Source: an uncultured Limosilactobacillus sp.
GTDB lineage: Bacteria > Bacillota > Bacilli > Lactobacillales > Lactobacillaceae
Assembly (NCBI RefSeq): GCF_934202705.1
Contig: NZ_CAKPYE010000001.1
Span: 197,597-261,596, forward strand
Reading direction: 5' to 3'
DNA length: 64,000 nt
This document shows positions 1 through 9,031 of this stretch, in pieces; position 1 is the stretch's first letter; the number at the start of each line of letters is the position of its first letter. Both the position numbers and the translations under genes were made by a program. Under the pieces are notes generated by a model. The model was not told where the DNA came from. It did not search any database and saw only the letters and a list, made by a program, of their open reading frames with translations.

Positions 1-185
1 TATCTAATACTTAACTCATCTATTTAATTCATCTTCCGCAAAGCAACTCTTGCTACCTAGTGCACGCTGGTAACCGACCCCTAAATGATATTACAGGTTA
101 CTCTTACGCTGCTTCTGACCTACTAATCATTCAGTCGCTAGATCCGTGTAGACTTCTTGTCGTGTCTACTTATTTCCTTCCTCAC
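1..185 (-). other. Intergenic stretch with strong hairpins, possible leader or small RNA
   Basis: No coding region is supported here. Read on the minus strand it contains a 6-bp hairpin (GTAGAC/GTCTAC, 148-169), a second one (GTAACC/GGTTAC, 70-101) and a short AGCAA/TTGCT hairpin further on. It lies downstream of the CPBP gene and could be the 5' leader of a gene beyond the window edge or a free RNA. It lacks the T-box core, RNase P, tmRNA and SRP RNA signatures I looked for. The identity is unknown. Confidence 0.25.
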
Positions 186-232
186 CAATAATATATCACC
201 TTTTGTAAGCGATTTCAATATTTAATTGTCAA

Positions 233-919
233 CTATTTCATCGTCCCCAGTAGCGCGGATAATGCAATCAAATTATTCAAAGCATGTAGCCAAATTGTAT
301 TAGTAAGATTACCCGTTTTTCTGTAGATAAAGGCAAAAACCGACCCCAAATAGAAGTAGATCAAGTAGCTAATCAACGTAGTACTAGAATGCTCTAAGGT
401 AAATAATATCCCAGATAGTAAAATTGGCAACCAGAAGGCATCATCATTAAAAAAGAAGTTCATCACTACACCACGAAAAATCAATTCCTCAGCGATTGGA
501 TTCAGTACAACTGCAGCAAAAGACATGATAATCAATACAACATGATTACTGCTTAAAAGGTGAGCAATAATTTGATTATTGGCAGTTTCTGTTTGATGGT
601 AAATTAGGTAATTTAAAAGATTTAAAATCTGTTCTCCGCCAATTACCAGTAGCCATCCGCCGATGATCCATTTTAAATGTTGAATAAAAGTCTGTTGTTG
701 TGGTTGCCAACGCCGGTACTTGAAATAAGTATGACATGACCAGTAAATAATTAAAGCAAAGATTAAAATATAAATGATCATCCAACCAGTCAATTGGATT
801 GGAACTGTTGAGGTATGGCGGATAAATAATAAAATAACCGGTGGCACCTGGATTAGTAAAGCTAACCCAGCTACAATCAATACTCGCCAAATCCACTTTG
901 GGCGCTTAGTTATTTTCAT
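233..919 (-). CDS. CPBP family intramembrane metalloprotease
   Basis: This 228-residue polytopic membrane protein has the three CPBP (Abi) motifs: EELIFR near residue 145, a Phe-x3-His segment (FTLEH) about 30 residues later, and a C-terminal WLHALNN. In the family the two Glu and two His form a membrane-embedded metal site that cleaves prenylated or peptide substrates. In lactic acid bacteria such genes often act in bacteriocin self-immunity, but no bacteriocin gene is visible nearby. A GGAGAG ribosome-binding site precedes the ATG. The substrate is unknown. Confidence 0.85.
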   Translation of the reverse strand: MKITKRPKWIWRVLIVAGLALLIQVPPVILLFIRHTSTVPIQLTGWMIIYILIFALIIYWSCHTYFKYRRWQPQQQTFIQHLKWIIGGWLLVIGGEQILNLLNYLIYHQTETANNQIIAHLLSSNHVVLIIMSFAAVVLNPIAEELIFRGVVMNFFFNDDAFWLPILLSGILFTLEHSSTTLISYLIYFYLGSVFAFIYRKTGNLTNTIWLHALNNLIALSALLGTMK

Positions 920-955
920 GTGTCACTCTCCAATATTTTTTACAATCTTAACACA

Positions 956-985
956 AAAGTCCTTACCTGTCGGCAAGGACTTTTC
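956..985 (-). terminator. Rho-independent terminator of the LacI-type regulator gene
   Basis: The inverted repeat AAAGTCCTT/AAGGACTTT with a short loop starts right at the stop codon of the regulator and is followed on the minus strand by a T-rich stretch. Confidence 0.75.
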
Positions 986-2001
986 TATTTTTGCGGTGCT
1001 GATGTACTTGATCGTTCAATTAATTTGACTGGAACATCAACCAATTGGCGGCCCATATTTAAATTATTAATCCGGTTCAAAATCAAGCGGGCACTGGTTT
1101 CACCAAGTTCCATAATTGGCTGTTGGATCGTGGTCAACTTTGGAGTAACGTATTCAGTCAGGTCAATGTTATCATATCCCAAAACTGAAAGGTCTTCTGG
1201 AATCTTTAATCCCCGCTCGTGAAGTCCCCGGTATAATCCAATGGCTAATTCATCATTAGCACAAAACACGGCCGTTGGCTGCTTAGCCAAAACTGCTGCG
1301 GTTTGTTCATAACCGCCTAATTTAGTTAATGATGCGTAAACAACATTTTTTTCTTCACTAAAAGAAATTCCATGTTGTAGTAATCCACTAATAAACCCAT
1401 CTAACCGTTTTCGTAAATTCCGGGTTAATTGTTGCGGCAGCATCATGACAATTCGCTGATGGCCTAAGCCAGCCAGATAGTTTGCTGCAATGGTTCCTCC
1501 TTGATAATCATCCACCTGTAGTCGATCACCATCATCATTCGTTTGATTTCGATCAAATAACAGATATGGAATCCGGTTAGGTTTTAGGATGTTATCAATG
1601 GTATCACCTGTAACACTAGAACTAGCAATGATTAGTCCATCAACAGATCGTTCTACCAAAGTTCCCAGATAATACTTTTCCGTATCTTCATTATTACTAG
1701 CGCTAAATACTAATGGTAAGTAATGTGCATTTCGGCACACTGTTTGAATCCCACGGAAAAAGGTACTAAAGAATGGATTCCCAATATTTGGTACCAAAAC
1801 ACCAATTGTCTTTGAAGAATGGAGAATTAAATTTCGGGCATTAAAATCAGGAACATAATGCATTTCATCTTTTAACCTTAAAACCTGTTGGCGAGTTTTT
1901 TCGCTAAAACGAGCGCCTTTGCCATTAAGGATTTGTGATACAGTGGTTACCGATACCCCTGCCTTTTCTGCCACATCCTTAATTGTTACTTTATTCTTCA
2001 T
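985..2001 (-). CDS. LacI/GalR family transcriptional regulator
   Basis: This is a 338-residue repressor. The N-terminal helix-turn-helix (TIKDVAEKAGVSVTTVSQIL, about residues 5-24) and hinge helix (RNLILHSSKTIGVLVPNI) are typical of LacI, followed by a periplasmic-binding-protein-like sugar-sensing core (DGLIIASS, VFCANDELAIGL, VLGYDNIDLTEYVTP). An ATG at 2001 fits an AGAGGT site with 7-nt spacing better than the TTG three bases upstream. The gene stands alone between oppositely informative terminators, so the effector and targets cannot be told from context; an RbsR-like pentose or sugar response is possible. Confidence 0.9.
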   Translation of the reverse strand: MKNKVTIKDVAEKAGVSVTTVSQILNGKGARFSEKTRQQVLRLKDEMHYVPDFNARNLILHSSKTIGVLVPNIGNPFFSTFFRGIQTVCRNAHYLPLVFSASNNEDTEKYYLGTLVERSVDGLIIASSSVTGDTIDNILKPNRIPYLLFDRNQTNDDGDRLQVDDYQGGTIAANYLAGLGHQRIVMMLPQQLTRNLRKRLDGFISGLLQHGISFSEEKNVVYASLTKLGGYEQTAAVLAKQPTAVFCANDELAIGLYRGLHERGLKIPEDLSVLGYDNIDLTEYVTPKLTTIQQPIMELGETSARLILNRINNLNMGRQLVDVPVKLIERSSTSAPQK

Positions 2002-2022
2002 CAATCTACCTCTTCATTGTTA

Positions 2023-2038
2023 AGTGAAACGATTTACT
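2023..2038. promoter_or_regulatory. LacI-type operator candidate
   Basis: The imperfect palindrome AGTGAAACGATTTACT, centred on CG as LacI-family operators are, lies 22 bp upstream of the regulator start, which suggests autoregulation. It also resembles a CcpA cre site, so catabolite control is an alternative. Confidence 0.5.
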
Positions 2039-2068
2039 AAAACAGTTTACTACTAAATGAAAGGGATT

Positions 2069-2677
2069 TCAATTATTTTCAAAATGGACATTAAAGACAT
2101 TGTGCAGAATCTCTTTCGTTTGCGCACATTGGGTTCCTCGTACTCTCAAGTAATCAATCTTGGCCAATAAAATTTCGTATTCCCACAATGAAGAGAGGTC
2201 GTGTTCATTCAGGTAATGCAAAGTTAGTTTTATTTCAGACAAATTATTAATTAAACCTGAAAAGTCGTCTTCTCCCTTATAACGATCTGTCCCAATCACT
2301 ACCGGCAATTGATGATGGTAAGAATCTTCCAGTAACGTCCGCAAAAGATTCGTATTTTGATAATTGTGGTGTCGCAAAAATTTTTGTAATCCCCAAATAT
2401 CAAAATAATGATGGTCTTTGGCAACTTTGCATTTTAAAGAAACCGTCGTTAGATAATCAGTGTGTGCCTGTATATTGTGAATACTACTTAAGCGAATAGC
2501 AGTTAATCCATTAATTTTCCCATCCCAGTCAATTCCTAATAACAATACGAATAAAGGATCGAAAGCAATCACAAATCCGACATTAAACATGTCATCACTT
2601 ACAAAATTATAAACTTCAACCAGATACCCCTGTTGATTAGCAATGACTAACTGTTCTTTAATCTCGTTTGGCGACAT
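2069..2677 (-). CDS. Conserved hypothetical protein, 202 aa
   Basis: I do not recognise a named family. The protein is soluble, with no signal peptide or membrane segment. Residues about 15-70 (a run of alternating hydrophobic strands ending in GIDWDGKINGLTAIRLSSI) look like a small beta-barrel, possibly SH3/Sm-like, followed by an alpha-helical C-terminus. An AGGA motif precedes the ATG. It is transcribed on its own, upstream of the LacI-type gene and divergent from the deoxynucleoside kinase gene. Confidence 0.65.
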   Translation of the reverse strand: MSPNEIKEQLVIANQQGYLVEVYNFVSDDMFNVGFVIAFDPLFVLLLGIDWDGKINGLTAIRLSSIHNIQAHTDYLTTVSLKCKVAKDHHYFDIWGLQKFLRHHNYQNTNLLRTLLEDSYHHQLPVVIGTDRYKGEDDFSGLINNLSEIKLTLHYLNEHDLSSLWEYEILLAKIDYLRVRGTQCAQTKEILHNVFNVHFENN

Positions 2678-2859
2678 TATAATTCCTCCACAAAAAGATA
2701 AAATAATTTAATTTATATTATTACTTTAAAGTTATTTAGCATAGATCCCTCCCCAGGACCACAATTTAACGCTTGATAACCACGGAGACATAATAGGCAA
2801 GGTCGCATTTTTGTAGTAAGATAGTTAACATTGTAAAACTATTTAAAAGAGGAGCCATT

Positions 2860-3492
2860 ATGGTGATTATTACAGCAGGCATGATTGGCGTTGGCAAAAC
2901 TACCCTGACCGGAAAAATTGCTGACCATTTACACACACAAGCGTTTTTTGAACCCGTCGGTGAAAACCCAGTACTACCACTATACTACAAGAATCCTAAG
3001 CAATATGGCTTTTTACTACAAATTTACTTTTTGAATAAGCGGTTTTCAATGATCAAAAAGGCACTGAATGATGATAATAATGTTTTAGACCGTTCAATTT
3101 ATGAGGATGCACTCTTTACTCGAGAGAATAATGCAGAAGGCAACATTTCTGATACTGAGTTGGACGTATACCTCAAACTACTCGATAACATGATGGCCGA
3201 TTTAAAGCAACTTCCGAAACGGGCCCCTGATCTAATGGTTTATTCTGAGACAGATTTTGAAACAATCCTTTATCGGATTAAAAAACGTGGTCGTGATTAC
3301 GAGCAGATCGATAACAAACCAGAACTAAAGGACTACTATTTCAAAATGTGGAATGCCTATAAGCAATGGTATCGCGATTATGATGCGAGTCCAAAAATGA
3401 AAATCGACTTGGAAAAATATAACCTCGAAGACCCCCACAACGTGGACATCGTTCTCCAAATGATTGATGAAAAGCTTGCGTCTCTTCGTTAA
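2860..3492 (+). CDS. Deoxynucleoside kinase (dAK/dGK type)
   Basis: This 210-residue enzyme phosphorylates deoxyadenosine or deoxyguanosine for salvage. It has the P-loop GMIGVGKTT at residues 7-15, the substrate-binding LDRSIYED motif near residue 77, and the arginine-rich lid KKRGRDYEQ near residue 147. Lactobacilli usually carry dAK/dGK pairs because salvage supplies their deoxynucleotides. Here only one gene is present, so dAK versus dGK cannot be assigned. A GAGGAG site precedes the ATG. Confidence 0.88.
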   Translation: MVIITAGMIGVGKTTLTGKIADHLHTQAFFEPVGENPVLPLYYKNPKQYGFLLQIYFLNKRFSMIKKALNDDNNVLDRSIYEDALFTRENNAEGNISDTELDVYLKLLDNMMADLKQLPKRAPDLMVYSETDFETILYRIKKRGRDYEQIDNKPELKDYYFKMWNAYKQWYRDYDASPKMKIDLEKYNLEDPHNVDIVLQMIDEKLASLR

Positions 3493-3505
3493 ACTGTCTT
3501 TGAGC

Positions 3506-3538
3506 AGGACTGGGTAAATCCCCGGTCCTATTTATTTT
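3506..3538. terminator. Bidirectional terminator between kinase and glucosaminidase genes
   Basis: The hairpin AGGACTGGG/CCCGGTCCT is followed by T-rich sequence on the plus strand. It overlaps the stop codon of the convergent glucosaminidase gene. Confidence 0.65.
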
Positions 3539-4515
3539 ACGTAACGTTTAATCAACTCCACCAAACTGACTGAGCTAACTCCTCCAATTATCGGCAACAT
3601 TAGTCCCTTTCGTTTCGTAGATTGCTTTTTTGGTAATTCATTGCTTTGTTTGAGATGATAATGACTAGCCACTGGATGTTTCTTAGTTGATGCCTGATCT
3701 TTTTTTAGCGGCTGATCGTACTGCACTAAATGATAGGCTTCGATCAGTTGGTTTAACTTATGCTGATACTGAGGATCAGTCGCATAATTACCACTAAGAT
3801 TCCGTGTTGCCATCTTGTAATCAGTGCAGCTTCGTTTGTGAACCCCTGAATACATTTCTTGGTCTAAAACATTGGCATAGTCTTCAAGCGATGCTTTTAT
3901 TGACGGGTACTTGCGAAAAGTTCCTAATTCTTTCAGGTCTTGACCATTGTGATGCTCCAAAGTGGGCAAAGTTACACTTTGTCCTTGATACGTACCTTTA
4001 ATTCCAAACAAATTATAATGAGTACCTGCTAAATCACTCCGTCCCCAGTTACTCTCTAAAATAGCTTGGGCCATCATTACCGACGCGAACAAATCATGAT
4101 CAGCAGCAATTTGTTGCGCATCATGACCAATTAATTCAATAAATTCACGTTCACTTTTTGACAGTGGTCGTCGTGATGCTGGGGTCTCCTGGTTTGTTGC
4201 TGGATCACTAACCTTTTGATCAATTGTCCTGTTAGTATCCGTTTGGTTTGCTTGTTTGTAGTCCTTAACTGGTTCTGCGATATTCTGTGACGGCTGCGAA
4301 TGTTTATTACTTAAATATTGGGTCAGCTGATTGAGAGTTTGTTCATCTAATTGTTTCGCTTCCTCCCTCGTTATTGGTGGCCGATCCCCATTAGCAATTG
4401 CATTCGCCAGCCGTTCACATTCATTTGGTGAGTATGTAACGCTAGCCATTACTGGCTGGGTAATCATTGATAGACCAGTCAAAATCCCGATCACTTGTCC
4501 AAAATATTTTTTCAT
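3532..4515 (-). CDS. Secreted GH73-type N-acetylglucosaminidase (peptidoglycan hydrolase)
   Basis: This 327-residue exported autolysin starts at the ATG at 4515, which has an AGGAGG site 8 nt upstream; the open frame extends further but lacks a signal there. A Sec signal peptide (MKKYFGQVIGILTGLSMITQ, then PVMASVTY) is followed by a Gln/Asn/Thr-rich linker and the FlgJ/LytG-like glucosaminidase domain at about residues 125-270: MMAQAILESNWG carries the catalytic Glu, and HYNLFGIKGTYQG follows. A C-terminal hydrophobic helix (GLMLPIIGGVSSVSLVELI) ending in KRYVK could anchor it. It lies downstream of the L,D-transpeptidase gene, so the two form a wall-remodelling pair. Confidence 0.88.
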   Translation of the reverse strand: MKKYFGQVIGILTGLSMITQPVMASVTYSPNECERLANAIANGDRPPITREEAKQLDEQTLNQLTQYLSNKHSQPSQNIAEPVKDYKQANQTDTNRTIDQKVSDPATNQETPASRRPLSKSEREFIELIGHDAQQIAADHDLFASVMMAQAILESNWGRSDLAGTHYNLFGIKGTYQGQSVTLPTLEHHNGQDLKELGTFRKYPSIKASLEDYANVLDQEMYSGVHKRSCTDYKMATRNLSGNYATDPQYQHKLNQLIEAYHLVQYDQPLKKDQASTKKHPVASHYHLKQSNELPKKQSTKRKGLMLPIIGGVSSVSLVELIKRYVK

Positions 4516-4551
4516 ATTTTTTACCTCCTGTACTATATAGACGGTAAAAAT

Positions 4552-4590
4552 ACAAAAAAAGATCAGGGAATTTAAAGTTTCCTGATCTTT
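4552..4590 (-). terminator. Terminator after L,D-transpeptidase gene
   Basis: A GATCAGG/CCTGATC stem (4561-4587) is followed on the minus strand by an eight-T run. It separates the L,D-transpeptidase gene from the glucosaminidase gene; partial read-through is possible since no clear promoter is seen between them. Confidence 0.75.
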
Positions 4591-4597
4591 TTGGTAT

Positions 4598-5980
4598 TTA
4601 ATAAACAATTACCGGTTCATGGACCACAATTGCATGATATGCAGGGCCTGCATCACTGGGGTGCATATTCACACATCCATTCGAGCCATCGCTTAAATAA
4701 GCCGATTTAGACCAATTAGAGCGCCATCCTGCATCATGGAAGCCCACTCCACCATCAGTAAACGCTGACCAATATGAAACTGGCTGAGTATACGACTTAC
4801 CACTGTCACCAGTTCCACGAAGAACTGATGGACTTTGTTGGTACATTATGTACCAAACACCCTTCGGGGTTGCGTCGCCGCTACTCTGTTTTCCAGTAAC
4901 CACGTCTGCACTAAAGACTTCTTTGCCATCTTTATAAAACCATGCATGTTGATCAGCAATTGAAACTTCAGCATACGTATTCCCTAGGCCATGATTCTTA
5001 GTAACACCATATCCTAGGCCGCCAGTGTAGTAACCTTTACCAAAGATATCGGTTTTCGCATTAACTGACTTTTTACCGTCAATCAAAGCTTTGCCTAAAG
5101 TTTTACCAGCTTTTGTTTCACTAATCTTCCAACCGTAGCTACCACCCTTGGCTGATTCAATAACTTTGCCAGAATGAGTTTTAAATTTAAAGGATTTACC
5201 AAGTGTTGCCTTTTCACGATTAATCTTCTTCACCGTCGGTTTCAGTGCCGCTGTATCAAAAGTGTACTTACCGTCTTCATAAGTGACCTTGGTTAAAATA
5301 TCCTTACTCGTCAACTTGTAGGTTTTCTTTTCAACCTGGTAGTTAACGGACCGATGATTCAGTTTTTGTAGCTTATTCTTTTGCTTTTGAATTTCTCCAC
5401 TGCTAGTTCCCAATGGTTGCGTATAAAGCTTTGGTAAACGAACAGCTGGATCATAAGCATTGCGATCAAAACGCTTCATTAGCCGCTTCACATCATACTG
5501 ATTACCTTTTTGCGGTTTAGTGGTCGTAACTTGACCATTTTGCCAGACCACTTTAGCGTTCACTGGTGCTTGACGGCTTTCATTCAACACCTTGATTTTC
5601 TGTGAAACACGCTGTTTCATTTCTTTGACACTTGAAGCATCTGCGTTATGAGGAACAATTTTTAAATTGTGCTCTTTACTACTTGGAAACAGTGTAAATT
5701 GTTTCTTAATCGCAGTTTTAAACTTTCCTTGATCGGCCTTCGTAAAGCCAGCATCAGACTGACCTCCTTGATATATCAGTTGACCGTCCAAATAGACTCG
5801 GTTGGTTAGTTTAGTCTTTGCCACCTTATCATATGCTTGCTGCCGTGTTAGTCCACCAACATGAATCCCATTAATCTTTGTATTCTTATTAAAATGAGTA
5901 CTTTGGTGCCAATACGAGCCCCCAATAATTATGACTAATGCCGCCACGATTCCAGAAGCAACCTTGCCTTTTGTATTCAT
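4598..5980 (-). CDS. L,D-transpeptidase (YkuD) with PG-binding-4 domains
   Basis: This 460-residue membrane-anchored enzyme would cross-link peptidoglycan stems or attach to them. An N-terminal signal anchor (residues about 7-22) leads to two putative peptidoglycan-binding (PG_binding_4) modules around residues 35-270, and a C-terminal YkuD domain from about residue 335. The catalytic motif is visible as GFHDAGW followed by SDGSNGCVNM, with the nucleophile Cys; the common HGC is NGC here. A near-perfect WalR box lies upstream, consistent with cell-wall stress control. Confidence 0.9.
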   Translation of the reverse strand: MNTKGKVASGIVAALVIIIGGSYWHQSTHFNKNTKINGIHVGGLTRQQAYDKVAKTKLTNRVYLDGQLIYQGGQSDAGFTKADQGKFKTAIKKQFTLFPSSKEHNLKIVPHNADASSVKEMKQRVSQKIKVLNESRQAPVNAKVVWQNGQVTTTKPQKGNQYDVKRLMKRFDRNAYDPAVRLPKLYTQPLGTSSGEIQKQKNKLQKLNHRSVNYQVEKKTYKLTSKDILTKVTYEDGKYTFDTAALKPTVKKINREKATLGKSFKFKTHSGKVIESAKGGSYGWKISETKAGKTLGKALIDGKKSVNAKTDIFGKGYYTGGLGYGVTKNHGLGNTYAEVSIADQHAWFYKDGKEVFSADVVTGKQSSGDATPKGVWYIMYQQSPSVLRGTGDSGKSYTQPVSYWSAFTDGGVGFHDAGWRSNWSKSAYLSDGSNGCVNMHPSDAGPAYHAIVVHEPVIVY

Positions 5981-6008
5981 CTAAAATATCTCCCAATATC
6001 TAATTTTT

Positions 6009-6025
6009 ATTACAATTATGTAACA
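6009..6025 (-). promoter_or_regulatory. WalR (YycF) binding site upstream of L,D-transpeptidase gene
   Basis: On the minus strand the sequence reads TGTTAC-ATAAT-TGTAAT, an exact match to the WalR consensus TGTWAH-N5-TGTWAH. It sits 29 bp upstream of the start codon. WalKR is the essential wall-homeostasis two-component system of Firmicutes and typically controls such genes. Confidence 0.65.
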
Positions 6026-6083
6026 ATAAACACCAATAATCATAACACTAAATACTTTTAATGAAAATCGAAAAATTGGATCA

Positions 6084-6128
6084 AATCACAAAAACCCATT
6101 AACTGTTAATCAATTCAGTTAATGGGCT
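6084..6128 (-). terminator. Terminator of pepV-uspA
   Basis: A CCCATTAACTG/CAGTTAATGGG stem (6095-6126) is followed on the minus strand by TTTTTGTG. Confidence 0.75.
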
Positions 6129-6148
6129 TTAGTTAACTTTAGATGATT

Positions 6149-6643
6149 TTAGATTTCTGGATAAGTAACATCTTCAACCTTGACTGGTTCGTTGTTTTCA
6201 TCCGTCTTGACCACAGTAACATCACACGGTGCATGCCGAATAACATATGCGGCAGTTGAACCAACAATAATCCGACCAATCACATTTAAACCTGTTGCAC
6301 CAACTACGATCATGTCGACATCGTGCTTCTTTGGGTATTGATCAGTAATTGCAATTTTCGCATTTCCCACCATGACTGAAGAATCCACATCCGTCAAGCC
6401 TGCTTGCTTGGTCTCTTCAACTAATTTCTGCAAAGTCTTCTTCATTCGTTCAACCGCTGCATCGTACATATCACGGTCAATAATTCCATATCCTGCTGCG
6501 GTTGGGTAATGTTCACCATTGACAACACTCAACAGGTGTAAATGTGCATCATTCCGTTTTGACAAATCAATTGCTTTATGAAAAGCCATCATTGATTGCT
6601 TGGAACCGTCAATTCCAACTAAAATGTTTTTGTAATTTGCCAT
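6149..6643 (-). CDS. Universal stress protein, UspA family
   Basis: This 164-residue protein has a Usp fold with the ATP-binding G-2x-G-9x-G(S/T) motif as GATGLNVIGRIIVGSTAAYV near the C-terminus and the N-terminal ILVGIDGS strand. The ATG at 6643 is preferred because the AAGGAG site lies 8 nt upstream, overlapping the alternative GTG. It follows pepV by 15 nt, so the two are probably co-transcribed. Family members act in stress survival; the specific role is unknown. Confidence 0.9.
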   Translation of the reverse strand: MANYKNILVGIDGSKQSMMAFHKAIDLSKRNDAHLHLLSVVNGEHYPTAAGYGIIDRDMYDAAVERMKKTLQKLVEETKQAGLTDVDSSVMVGNAKIAITDQYPKKHDVDMIVVGATGLNVIGRIIVGSTAAYVIRHAPCDVTVVKTDENNEPVKVEDVTYPEI

Positions 6644-6658
6644 TATCTTCACTCCTTC

Positions 6659-8059
6659 TTAATCAGCTACTAAATCATGAATGGCCTGCATATAAATTGC
6701 CATCGACTTAATTAGGTCGTCAACTGGTTGATATTCATTTGCCTGATGCATTGTATTTGGTGTATCGGGCATTAAAGCACCAAATGCGACCCCATTCTTA
6801 ATTAGTTGACCATAGGTCCGACCACCAATACATTCTGGTTTGGCATTTTGGTCCCCCGTCACATCAATATATGACTTCATTAATGTTTTAACCAATGGGT
6901 CTTCTGGATCAACAAAGTGTGGCGCATGGAATGAATCATAGTGAGCATCAATGGAGAATTCGGCAGCCACTGGTTTAACCTTCGCTAAAATGTCATCGGG
7001 CGTAATTCCCTTTGGGAAGCGGAAGTTCATATCAAGATGGCCGCCCTTTTGACCGTCAAAGTTCATAATCCCAGCATTCATCGTTAGATCACCCATTACT
7101 GGATCATTAAATGAACCTTCAAAGCCAGCCATCCGATCATCTAGATGCAAGTAGTCAGCAACATAGTCAACAAAGTGCCGTGCATTACCACCAAGATTCA
7201 ACGTCTGTAAGAATTTTGCCAGATAGGTACCCGCGTTAACCCCTTTTTCTGGTTCCATGCCGTGGGCAGCTTTACCAATCATTTCAAGACGTAAGCCGTC
7301 TGCTTCCTTTTTGGCATCCCCGGTTACCGGATTATTCTTTACGAAATCATGATATTGTTCAATAACCGTATCAGGATTGGTAACTTCCAAAATTGCTTCC
7401 GCTTCACGGGGTACCATGTTAAACCGCAATCCGGACTTAAATGATTTTAGAACATCATTACCTTCGTTACCGCCAGCAATCTCTAACTGAATCGAGAACA
7501 TGCCCTTTTCACCATTGTAGACTGGAAATTCAGCATCTGGTGAAAAGCCCAGATCAGGCATTGGTTCTGTTGCAAAGTACTTCGTCATCCCGGTCCAATC
7601 ATTTTCTTCATCGGTCCCCGCAACAAACCGGACTTTCTTGTGGAACTTAATTCCCATGTCCTTTAAAGTTTTTAATGCATAGTAAGCTGCTAAGCCTGGT
7701 CCCTTATCATCTGAGGCGCCACGACCAATAAAGTTGCCATCCTTAATGATCGGATTAAATGGATCGCTGTCCCAGCCATTACCTGCTGGCATTACATCCA
7801 GGTGGGCTAAGATGGCGATTGTTTCATCACCTTCACCCCATTCGGCATAGCCAACCACATTATCAATATTTTTCGTCCGAAACCCATCCTTTTGAGTCAT
7901 TTCAAGGAAGGTATGCAAAGCTTTGGTTGGTCCAGGACCCAGCGGTGCATCTTTAGTTGCTTGCGAATCATCACGAACACTTGGAATTTTAACCAACGTC
8001 GTCAAATCAGTTAAATAGTCGTCTTTTTGTGCGTTTGCTTTTGCCATCCAATCAGTCAT
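6659..8059 (-). CDS. pepV: Dipeptidase PepV
   Basis: This 466-residue cytoplasmic M20 metallopeptidase hydrolyses dipeptides at the end of casein or peptide utilisation. Zinc ligands and catalytic residues are visible in LAHLDVMPAGNGW, GASDDKGPGLAAYYAL, GTDEENDW and the C-terminal PDTPNTMHQANEY. The length matches lactobacillar PepV. It is followed by uspA in the same transcript. Confidence 0.95.
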   Translation of the reverse strand: MTDWMAKANAQKDDYLTDLTTLVKIPSVRDDSQATKDAPLGPGPTKALHTFLEMTQKDGFRTKNIDNVVGYAEWGEGDETIAILAHLDVMPAGNGWDSDPFNPIIKDGNFIGRGASDDKGPGLAAYYALKTLKDMGIKFHKKVRFVAGTDEENDWTGMTKYFATEPMPDLGFSPDAEFPVYNGEKGMFSIQLEIAGGNEGNDVLKSFKSGLRFNMVPREAEAILEVTNPDTVIEQYHDFVKNNPVTGDAKKEADGLRLEMIGKAAHGMEPEKGVNAGTYLAKFLQTLNLGGNARHFVDYVADYLHLDDRMAGFEGSFNDPVMGDLTMNAGIMNFDGQKGGHLDMNFRFPKGITPDDILAKVKPVAAEFSIDAHYDSFHAPHFVDPEDPLVKTLMKSYIDVTGDQNAKPECIGGRTYGQLIKNGVAFGALMPDTPNTMHQANEYQPVDDLIKSMAIYMQAIHDLVAD

Positions 8060-8160
8060 GATCCTGCCTCCTATTATTCTTTCTACAATGATTATGATAA
8101 CATAGGTTTGTAGTTGATTAAATCGTTTTCATTCACTAACTCGAGGAAGTGTCAATTTAT

Positions 8161-9021
8161 ATGCAAAAATTAGATAGTTCAATTTTAAGTGATGTGATTA
8201 AACCGCGCCCTCAAGAAAGTTTTAAGGGAACTTTCGGTAAAATTTTATTAATTGGCGGTAATCATCAATTTGGTGGTGCCATTATCATGGCCACTGCAGC
8301 GAGTGTCTATTGTGGTACTGGTCTCGTAACGGTCGCCACTGACCCGATCAACGCGTCACCGATTCATTCACAATTACCCGAAGCCATGGTTATCGACTTT
8401 CGTGATGCTCACGCGATCGCCAATTTGATTAGTCAGGTGAACACAGTTGTCATCGGTCCAGGGCTTGGTGAGGAGGCTGAAAGCAAAGCCATTCTCGAAA
8501 AGGTTTTCGCGCTCACTCGCGATGAACAAACGGTTGTCATTGACGGTTCAGCGATTACCTTGATGGCCCGTGACCAAATTTCCCAGCCGAAGGGGCACCT
8601 TATCTATACTCCTCACCAAATGGAGTGGCAGCGTTTGTCCGGAATTAAAATTGCCGACCAAACTAGCGACGCTAATCAAAAAGCCCGCGATGAACTCAAA
8701 GCCACGGTAATTCTTAAAAAACATCATACAGAGATTTATACTGCCCGTGAAATTTACCAACTGCCGATTGGTTCTGCTGCTCAGGCTATTGGTGGCATGG
8801 GCGACACCCTTGCCGGAATGGTTGGTGGCTTTACTGCCCAATTTAGAAATGACATTACCAAAGCTGCTTTAGCTGCTACCTATGCCCATAGTGCTATTGC
8901 TGATGAGCTTGCTGAACAGCAATACATTGTTTTACCGCACCAAATTAGTCAGGCATTGCCCACGTTTATGAAAAAAGTTTCATTAAGTGAATCCAACCGC
9001 ACCATTGGTTTTCATAACTAA
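8161..9021 (+). CDS. nnrD: ADP-dependent NAD(P)H-hydrate dehydratase
   Basis: This enzyme of about 286 residues repairs hydrated NAD(P)H using ADP. It has a ribokinase-like fold with the family motifs FGKILLIGGN near the N-terminus and GGMGDTLAGMVGGF near residue 220. The start is uncertain: a GTG at 8149 is only 2 nt from the GAGGA site, while the ATG at 8161 is about 13 nt away but fits the family N-terminus better. No epimerase (NnrE) domain is fused or adjacent. The next gene begins 10 nt after its stop. Confidence 0.88.
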   Translation: MQKLDSSILSDVIKPRPQESFKGTFGKILLIGGNHQFGGAIIMATAASVYCGTGLVTVATDPINASPIHSQLPEAMVIDFRDAHAIANLISQVNTVVIGPGLGEEAESKAILEKVFALTRDEQTVVIDGSAITLMARDQISQPKGHLIYTPHQMEWQRLSGIKIADQTSDANQKARDELKATVILKKHHTEIYTAREIYQLPIGSAAQAIGGMGDTLAGMVGGFTAQFRNDITKAALAATYAHSAIADELAEQQYIVLPHQISQALPTFMKKVSLSESNRTIGFHN

Positions 9022-9031
9022 GGAGAAATTG

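Noticed and set aside
1..185. T-box, tmRNA, RNase P or SRP RNA at window start
   Set aside because: None of the conserved core sequences of these RNAs could be found on either strand.
2023..2038. Catabolite-responsive element (cre)
   Set aside because: Kept only as an alternative; the central CG palindrome and position fit self-regulation by the LacI-type gene better.
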